NCBI GenBank assembly: GCA_030386875.1
Contig: CM059562.1
Location: forward strand, 45,777,757 to 45,841,756
Direction: 5' to 3'
Origin: Morinoia aosen
Lineage: Eukaryota > Arthropoda > Malacostraca > Amphipoda > Talitridae
Length of the DNA: 64,000 bases
Of this stretch, positions 57,241-64,000 are shown piece after piece. The notes below the pieces were generated by a model. It saw only the letters and a program-made list of their open reading frames with translations. It was not told where the DNA came from and made no database searches. The position numbers and the translations under genes are program-made. Position 1 is the stretch's first letter, and every line of letters starts with the position of its first letter.

Positions 57241-58682
57241 AAACTGGTTCCAGCATCATTAGTTGTTTCTTATATTTGACCAGTTACTCCTCATCTATAT
57301 TTTAACTGGGAGCTCTCTTATCATGTGGTTATTCATCATTTTGTCACAGTCCAAAAAAATGTCCTTGTACAGTTTTACGGCGCCACGGATACCGAAATAA
57401 AGAAAGAGTTTCACGCCCTTTTTTTGTCCGTCCCCGCCCGTTACTCTGTCTCACAAGCGAAGACCATAAAGCCGCGGTTGAGACAAGACAAATCGATAGC
57501 TCTTTACCTACCGTTTTTAATTATCCAATTATTATTACAGTAAATAATGACAAGTCACAACGTTTTCTTTCATTCCTTGTTTATACTTCATTTATTTGAA
57601 CGTAGAACAGCCCATTACTTCATGAAGTTGAATTCCTTAATCATCTCTTTGGTGAAGACCTATATTTTAGCTGGACCATAAAGTCAAAATACAAAGTAAT
57701 GAACTATTTTATTGATAAGAAAATATGAGGTATCACTTATTTTTTCTGAAAGTATTTAGGCTCAAAACAATATAATAAAGCTACCTAATGAAGTTAGCAT
57801 AATGATTATTATGGATGCTAGCTGAGTATCTTGTTGAGGAATTACATTCAAAACGACAGGAAAGACACTTCAACAAAGATATTGAAAATTATCAACATTC
57901 AATTTCATAGCTAGAAAACTTATGCATAATTAGAGGAAAAAATTGTCTAAAACCTGACGCTGCCCTCACTTCCATACTTAGGAGAGGAAGGAGAGAGGAG
58001 TTAATACAGCATAATGACAACCCCCTTACTGCTGAACGTGTGTAGATGTCAATATCTTTGCGTTCCTCACTGTTAATTATACAGCCCTGCTACCTGCAAT
58101 TTATTGCCATACCCACACTGATCAACAGTATTACACGTGATGAGCATGATGTTGCCTATCAAACAGTCAGGTGCACATGTACTTTATTCCCTTATATTAA
58201 AACCTATGCAAATACAAAATAAAGTTCTATCTTTCACATCTGATCTGTATTCCATCCAATTTTTTGGAGCTTGAATTCTGCATAAAAACGTTAATTTGCT
58301 ATGCCTCTCTTCCTTTTCCTGCATAAGTCGTCGTGAGGCATTTCTTTTCTGTCGTAATTTATCGCGGTTTCTTTCAGTTGCTGTCATTTCTCTTGATAAT
58401 CATCGTGACTGAAGGCCACAATTATTTTATTTTCGTTAATAAAGATCAAATTTGACCAAGACTTGTCAATGTCTTCATTATAATTAATTTATTTAATGAG
58501 ATTATTGGTAGCAAATCGATTATTATAAATTATTAATATGGTAGAGTATTATTATTAATTATTATTAGGTAGCGTATTTATTCAAACAGAATATAATGAT
58601 TAACCTCTCTCTCTAAATAAACAGGAAATGATACTATGAATACACATTATTGTTTATTACCTACATCGATACAAAATAATGA
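57241..58682. other. No gene recognised
   Basis: AT-rich. The frame at 57325-57543 (…GATDTEIKKEFHALF…) is the most protein-like piece but I cannot place it. Confidence 0.3.
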
Positions 58683-58830
58683 CATGAAGAAAAGAATCAT
58701 TGCGCATCTAATTTACGTTACAAGTAACATTTATAAAGAAAAGAATCATTGCGCATCTAATTTACGTTACAGGTAACATTTATGAAGAAAAAAATCATTG
58801 CGCATCTAATTTACGTTACAAGTAACATTA
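58683..58830. repeat. 49-bp tandem repeat, three units
   Basis: gaatcattgcgcatctaatt recurs at 58694 and 58743 and, with one change, at 58792. Each is followed by tacgttaca(a/g)gtaacatt. Units are almost identical, hence recent. Confidence 0.9.
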
Positions 58831-60138
58831 CTGATGTATGCTGAAGGCATTCATCTAAGCCTACGCACAAAGAAATAGTATGGGGACGCTTTAAAGGGGA
58901 ACAGTATGGTATGAGACTCATCTTAATTGTGGATTCCGAGATGATGTTATTATGTGTTCCGCGGACAGCCAGTTACATTATGTTACCTGAGAAAGTATGA
59001 GTAGTTCACATATACACATGGTATAAGACAACGAAGCTGGGCCCAAAAGGGCCCGCTGACAAGAAACAATTCTGAGCTCTGTTCTCTGAGGCTGTCGCGA
59101 ACTTACTGACTTACCCTCTCCCCTGGCAGCTCAGTCGCTGTGCGGGGTGTGAACTTCCAAGCAGTTGGCATCGTACGATAACGTTGCTACAATGTTTAAG
59201 ATGGATTGATTCATCATTGAGCGTTACAAATAACTAGCGTATTTAATTATTTCGCAATATGAAACATCAATTTATGATAATTGTATTAATGACCTAATAA
59301 ACGTTAGCTACTGAACAATACAAATATTATTTATAGTAAAACCTTCCTAGTATTGATGTCTGGCAATCCTCCGTCGGTCGGTTGACACTCTTTCTTCTTT
59401 CTCGTCCTCTTCGAAGATGGAGTGAAGCTGGTATATATATAGAGAGAGAGCGTTGATAACCGTTAGCGGCTTACGACATACCTCTGCTGTTCCGAACTAT
59501 TCGAGTAACGGAACGTCCTCCTTCGAATGATCGTTTTTTTATATGTGTCGTGGGTAGAATCACAACAACTTTTTAAAACCATTCAGAGACATTTTGTAAC
59601 CAAATCATCTGTTCCACTCACTCTAATCTGATATCACAATGACAAATGTAGTAGTTCTAATCTAACCAGTGTATTAATTCCCCCACACCCCAAGCAGGAC
59701 TTGTACACCTATATTAAGTTAATAATACATTAACATGACATGCTATCATTAAAATTTTAGATACTCTCATAATGAAGTCTAACAGCACATGAAATTTTTC
59801 TGATAGAAAATTTCCATTGGTTCTCTTGATTTCTTCATCTTAGTTGGGCAAACATTTGGCAGCTTGTAATTTTCTCCATATATTACAAACACTATTTTTT
59901 CTATAACTATAACTTGTTGAAATCACTTAAAATGTCAATCTCTGCACAATTAACCTACCATAACTTGAAAAATAACACAATTTATTTGTCCAGAACATCC
60001 CAGTAATACACACAGGCCATTTCTGATGTCAAAATGGATAAAATTGTCCACCTACTAACATAAGCAATTATTTTATTCAGTATCAGGAATCATAGAAAGT
60101 GATTGACTCCACTTGAATGACACTGTCATATACCGCAC
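58831..60138. other. No gene recognised; TATA-like site near 59432
   Basis: A moderately GC-rich part (58880-59200) and a tatatatatagagagagag motif at about 59431-59450 stand out, but no transcription unit can be supported. Confidence 0.3.
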
Positions 60139-60430
60139 TCATATGAAGTCCATAACATTTCTATTCAAGTCAGGGGCCAGGATATTTTTAAGACCTGGGT
60201 AGAGTAAATTACACTCAATATCCTGTAAAAAACACTCTTGACTTGGCCAGAAAAATGACACAGTCTCTTTAGAAGTTGTTTTTGAAGCAAGATACCACAA
60301 CACTTTGAGAGCTTCTGAAAATTTCATTTGATGCATAGGACAAAGCTTGTTGTGATAGTCATCTGTTGGAGAAGGTTTCAGAATATTTTTGAGCTTGGAA
60401 AATGCCTACTAACTGATTCTGATGTCCTTA
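60139..60430 (-). pseudogene. Z-encoded unidentified protein, terminal exon-like fragment
   Basis: The minus-strand frame runs from about 60400 (SKLKNILKPSPTDDYHNK) through MHQMKFSEALKVLWYLASKT and FFWPSQECFLQDIECNLLYP to NRNVMDFI and a TGA at 60139. A possible acceptor (gttagtag) precedes it near 60410. A diverged copy lies in Z2 on the plus strand at 63545-63812, at nearly the same distance from that element's end. So the protein belongs to Z rather than to the host locus. I do not recognise the family; a transposase C-terminal domain is plausible from its position. Only the final part is visible; upstream exons are decayed or missed. Confidence 0.55.
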
Positions 60431-60439
60431 AAAATTATG

Positions 60440-61149
60440 AGTTATCGATCTGAAGGAATTTATAAGGGAATGAATTATCAAAGTATATCTCATGCCTGCA
60501 AAAAAAAGATAATTCATGATTATTTCTCTCATAAACTACTAGCCTAAAAAATTTTCATTTGCAATAATTCATTTATATACATTGATGAATTAAAAAATTG
60601 TGATAGGGTTGAGAACTGCCAACTACTCGTAGAGTTTTCATGAAGGCTTGTAGAGTAACTCTACTCAATTGCTTCAACGAAGAACAAAATTAGGTTTACT
60701 CTAAGTAAAGTTATTGCACTAGATTATCTTGACAGCAATTGCATAGCTCAGTCAATTTTATGTTACTTGATCTCTCCATCATCAGCTGTAAAAAAGCACT
60801 TCATAACCGAGAGGAAAGCTTTATAACTGAGCATTGTAGACCACTGCCCACTAAACATTGCCTCAGAACCAGCATTGGCTGAGAATAGATTTTTGTCATA
60901 TTGTTCATGTCATTTCCTTAGGTAACAGTTCAAATTTAAACTTTACAGATAAAATAATTAAATAAATAAAGCACACAATTGCGATAAAATAATTGCTTTT
61001 ATATAACAGAATGTATGAGAATTTAATTATTCGTAACCTTTGGAATAAGATTCACTCATCAAAGATCACTTTCTCAACAAAAACACACACAATATGTAAC
61101 AAAGCTACTAATGGAGAATTAGGTGTATATTTTAATATCTAGGCCCTAG
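60440..61149. other. Z right interior, decayed
   Basis: This aligns in inverse with 62840-63500 of Z2 in several blocks, for example around 60790-60830 against 63228-63300. There the Z2 frame reads ICSVRSFPLVHEILFTTDDE. No continuous frame is left in this copy. Confidence 0.45.
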
Positions 61150-61424
61150 CGTGAAGCATTGTCTACAAATCAAATCATTGACGGGGTTGAGCGTCAGTAT
61201 AAAACATCCCGATTATTATTATCATACTCTAAAATTCAACTTTCGTAATCAACTCCAATAAGAGAGCAAATTAATCAGCTGATTCAATGTTTGTTTACAA
61301 ACAAAGCCTAAGTAACCCCAAAATGGCAAAATCGCGTTCACAGTGGCGTTTTCGGATCTTATTAAGAGTTACTCCGGAGAGAGTTACGCGGGTAACTCTC
61401 GGGGTTATGACTGGAAAAACGCCT
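61150..61424. repeat. Z right terminal region
   Basis: About 275 bases match 62572-62840 in inverse at roughly 85%. Order from the end inward: terminal 20 bp, gagagttac/gtaactctc palindrome (61378-61400), second gagttac word, aaccccaaaatggcaaaatcg, tttgtttacaaacaaa, then caaatcaaatcat. Confidence 0.85.
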
Positions 61425-61901
61425 ATGGTACACGTCCACCGACTTCCCGGCTGCAAGCCGACGGTCGGTGAACCGCCTATACGCCTCCTGCATAGGCAAC
61501 GCAAATTGCGAGGCCAGCGTAGACCGAACTACCTGCCACTGAGCAGCATCACCGACAGTCATGGAGCGAAACACCCGAGCGGCGTTGCCGTCAAGCATGA
61601 ACCCGATGACGTCGGTCGGAGCTACGCGCTCCAGCTGGCAGAGCCTCTCCAGGTTCTCCAGCCACTCCAGCGCGTCAACCGATCCATCGCCGGTCAACTT
61701 AGGCAGCTGCCTAGACAACCGGTCGAGGATCGGACCACGCGCCTGAGTCAGGATGTTAGCCAACAGGCTAACATCCACAAGCACTCCCGACGTGCTCCCC
61801 GCCGGCGGCACTGGCGATCCCGCATCGCCAGCTCCGGCTGCCGCAGCCTTCACAACTGCGTCAGCTGCCTCAGCTGACGCAGCCTTCCCAGCCGCCGCCA
61901 T
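61425..61901 (-). pseudogene. gag: R2 gag N-terminal part (capsid region)
   Basis: The frame starts at an ATG at 61901 (MAAAGKAASAEAADAV). A GTG at 61913 is in frame but less likely. After an Ala-rich lead it shows the retrotransposon gag pattern: DALEWLENLERLCQLERV, then FMLDGNAARVFRSM and SQFALPMQEAYRRFTDRRL, then KSVDVYH. There the Z end begins. Capsid-like proteins build the particle. The start lies only about 46 bases from the LTR, so the leader is very short. The rest of gag is at 39204-38689. Confidence 0.87.
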
Positions 61902-61947
61902 CTTGCTACCCACAAGATGGCTACCACAGCCAAAAGCCTAGATAGCT

Positions 61948-62273
61948 TGTTGGCTTACCTTTACCGTTGCTGGGTGCCTTCACCTTAACAGCAACCGCAC
62001 AACAGCTGCCTCAGCCGTTGCATCTTCCGGCTCTACCAAAGAAACGGAAGCAAGGCACTGCCGGTCTTACACGGGTACCGATCGCAGCGAAGATAACACG
62101 AACGAAGGACGAAAGCACGCGCGTCTGCACTCAACCACTTGCATAACCATACTGCCGAGGCAGCGCATCAGCCACCCGAGGCGGTTGCGGCAGGGTACGA
62201 CAACTGCCGCAGGGCGCAGGGTACGACAACCGGACCGCCCACGTAACTCGTGGGCGGCGACAAAAACCCCACA
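61948..62273 (-). repeat. R2 5' LTR
   Basis: 326 bp, tgt...aca, matching the LTR at 35065-35440. It has about two copies of the 19-bp unit (the second interrupted) instead of about five. ACATG follows at 62274-62278. On the minus strand the sequence just inside the LTR (agctatctaggcttttggc) should be the primer-binding site but does not begin with the usual TGG. Confidence 0.93.
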
Positions 62274-62278
62274 ACATG

Positions 62279-62571
62279 AAAACAAGCTAATTGAATTATT
62301 ATTATTAATAGTGATTACACAACCTGTAAACCTGATGTTTTAATGTATCAGGTTATAGCTTCAGGTTTGGCAAAGATTAGTTATTATCAATGTATCATAA
62401 CCTAAAGACTAGAAATATTAAAGGTCACAACATAAAACTAGGTTCCTGCAAAGCCTGACAAGTCATTATCAATCAATACCGCAAAGCTTAAACTAAAGAA
62501 AGACTAGAAAAGATTGTTATAAGGAATCACTGGTATAGAATATAGAGTATTGACACATTAAGAGCGTACAG
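62279..62571. other. Host spacer between R2 and Z2
   Basis: AT-rich. A short inverted pair (cctgatgttttaatgtatcagg) lies at about 62331-62353. No gene. Confidence 0.4.
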
Positions 62572-64000
62572 AGGCGGTTTTCCAGTCATAACCCCGAGAG
62601 TTACCCGCGTAACTCTCACCGGAGCAACTCTTAACCAGATCCGTAAACGCAACTGTGAACACGATTTTGCCATTTTGGGGTTACTCAGCAGTTTTGTTTG
62701 TAAACAAACAATGAATCAGCTGATTAGTTTTACCTCTTCTTGGAGTTGATAACTCACGTTGAATTTTAGTGTGCGATAGTAATCAACATTGTTTTATACT
62801 GACGTTTAACTCCGTCGATGATTTGATTTATATCTTAAACTTGGCATTTTTTAATGAATGCTATGCGAAAGTGGTGTTGTTAGATGACTTTTCCGGTCAT
62901 CCACTGAGAGCGCTAATATACATATAAGTCTACTATGTACTGAGTATTTACTCTGTGAAGACCATGCTTTACGTTAGAAATAAAAATATACATTTTGATT
63001 AATTTTGTGTTTTTTGTTGAGAAAGTGACCTTTGAGAAGTGAATCTTGTTCCAAAGATTATGAATAAATGAATTCATGATCATTGTTAAATACCAGCAAT
63101 AATTTTTTTTGGATTAAGTGCTTTGTTTATTGAACTATTTTATTTGTGAAATTGAAATTTTTTTTCAAGAAAATTACATGAACAAGATATTATTCTATTT
63201 TCAGCCATTGCTAGTGATCTAATATGCTCAGTTAGAAGTTTTCCTCTGGTTCATGAAATTCTTTTCACAACTGATGATGAAGAGATTAACCAACAGTTCT
63301 ATGAAGTTATCATGATTATTTAGTACAAAAATTTAGGAATAAACTGAATTTTGTTCTTGGTGAAAGCAATTAAGCAAAATTACTCCACAGGCTTTCATAA
63401 AAACTATTAATTAACCTAATTGGCAGCTCTTAATTCTATCATGGGCTTCTATTTTAGGAATTATTATTAATAAAGTATTTTAATGTGAATTTTTTAGACT
63501 AGTAAAGTTATGAAAGACATAATCATGGATATTTTTTTTGCAGACATTACAGATGCTTTGACTGATAATCCAAACAAGCTTAGTCCTATGCACAAAATAA
63601 AGTATTCATAGGCTCTTTGAATGGTATTGTGGTATCTTGCTTCAAGAACAACTTTTACCAAAGAAGACTAGACATCTATGTTGCAACCTTCTTGCCAAGT
63701 TGGCAAGTTGTTTGGCTAGGTATTGAAAACTATTAACACTACTCAAGCTTTGAAAATTTCCTGGCGATGAATCGAGAAGAAAAATCTAATGGACTTTATA
63801 TGAGTGCAGTGTTTGACAGTGTCATTCAAGTGGAGTCAAACATTTCCTCTGATTCCACATACTTATTACAAAAATTGCAAATGGTGTAAGGTGGACAACT
63901 TCATCCATTTTGACATTAGAAATGGTTTGTGCAAATTATTGGAATGATCTAAAAGATGAAATTTTAGAAGTTAATGGGTTAAGGTAGGGGACTTGTGCAC
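62572..64000 (+). mobile_element. Z2: second Z copy, incomplete at window end
   Basis: It starts aggcggttttccagtcataa at 62572, preceded by ag as at the left end of Z. The next 270 bases match the Z right end in inverse, and homology continues through the coding fragment to the window end. So Z2 lies in opposite orientation to Z, 1.15 kb away. Its far end is outside the window. Confidence 0.8.
63545..63812 (+). pseudogene. Z2 copy of the unidentified Z protein
   Basis: The frame reads DALTDNPNKLSPMHKIKYS, then after a stop VLWYLASRTTFTKED, matching the MHQMKFSEALKVLWYLASKT part of the Z copy. Later bases correspond to its C-terminus (…LMDFI) in shifted frames. Stops and shifts show decay. 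Upstream, at about 63215-63320, ICSVRSFPLVHEILFTTDDE and EINQQFYEVIM form another open piece that may be an earlier exon. Confidence 0.5.

Larger units (their letters stand above)
39205..61424. mobile_element. Z: 22.2-kb TIR element inserted in R2 gag
   Basis: Z is bounded by AGGCGTTTTTCCAGTCATAA at 39205-39224 and its exact inverse at 61405-61424. Both junctions fall in the same R2 gag gene, whose halves join in frame when Z is removed. Beyond the first 20 bp the two ends diverge but keep the same layout: paired GTTAC/GTAAC palindromes, then a tgtttacaaaca word. No target duplication is apparent. Z contains Yb, Yc with two hATs, two mariner-like MITEs, tandem repeats and an unidentified coding fragment near its right end. 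A second copy of the right end starts at 62572. It could instead be a non-autonomous carrier of captured DNA; the superfamily is unknown. Confidence 0.75.
35060..62278 (-). mobile_element. LTR retrotransposon R2, split by a 22-kb insertion
   Basis: Both LTRs and the 5-bp duplication ACATG (35060-35064 and 62274-62278) are present. The 3' LTR is at 35065-35440 and the 5' LTR at 61948-62273. R2 sequence comprises 35065-39204 and 61425-62273, about 5 kb once the insert is removed. Gene order is gag, protease, RT, RNase H, integrase (Ty3/gypsy order). R2 is markedly more GC-rich than its surroundings. It carries three or four frameshifts and one stop in addition to the insertion. Confidence 0.93.

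Noticed and set aside
59431-59450. TATA-like promoter
   Set aside because: A simple TA/GA repeat without a supported downstream transcript.
39205-61424. Calling Z a Polinton/Maverick
   Set aside because: Size fits, but no 6-bp duplication and none of the diagnostic genes (integrase, polymerase B, ATPase, protease) are visible.
1-64000. tRNA, rRNA or snRNA genes
   Set aside because: I found no cloverleaf with proper promoter boxes and no conserved rRNA segment; a covariance-model search would be needed to exclude small ones.

Overview
This is a eukaryotic, repeat-dominated stretch, most likely from an arthropod genome. It is AT-rich, has no bacterial gene organisation, carries several classes of animal transposable elements, and contains only isolated short open stretches next to splice-like signals. 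I found no intact host gene, no rRNA or tRNA gene, and no CRISPR array. The organism is an inference from element types, not from a diagnostic gene.

Layout. 0.4-4.3 kb: minus-strand Ty3/gypsy-type retroelement with gag, protease and RT/RNase H remnants but no integrase. 4.5-7.1 kb: plus-strand non-LTR retrotransposon (CR1/L2-like) with an uninterrupted RT reading frame and a broken endonuclease. 7-10 kb: degenerate local repeats and a foldback. 10.6-11.3 kb: deleted PIF/Harbinger transposon with TTA duplications. 11.8-13.7 kb: 21-bp minisatellite split by a small inverted-repeat element. 15.9-18.6 kb: three copies of an unclassified SINE-like retroposon. 19.4 kb: hAT-type MITE. 20.5-21.7 kb: palindromic tandem repeats. 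26 kb: hairpin. 29.9-34.2 kb: three more terminal-inverted-repeat (TIR) elements.

The centrepiece is 35.06-62.28 kb. A GC-rich, minus-strand LTR retrotransposon (called R2 here) has its 3' LTR at 35.1 kb and its 5' LTR at 62.0 kb. The same 5-bp duplication (ACATG) lies outside both LTRs, so the two halves come from one insertion. Its gag gene is split by a 22.2-kb DNA segment (called Z, 39205-61424) that starts and ends with a 20-bp perfect TIR. Inside Z lies a TIR element (Yc) that was hit by two adjacent hAT elements with overlapping 8-bp duplications. The first hAT contains a 1.55-kb insert, and that insert contains a SINE-like copy with a 14-bp duplication. The nest is six levels deep: R2, Z, Yc, hAT-1, insert, SINE. 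A second Z copy begins at 62572 in inverted orientation and runs off the window.

Nearly all visible genes belong to mobile elements. The retroelement genes are gag, protease, RT, RNase H and integrase, all decayed by frameshifts or stops. The DNA-transposon genes are a PIF/Harbinger transposase fragment, hAT transposase fragments with a BED-like finger, and an unidentified Z-encoded protein present in two diverged copies. Z is the best candidate for something undescribed: a very large TIR element with hairpin-rich ends and an unfamiliar protein. Its superfamily cannot be settled from the sequence alone.
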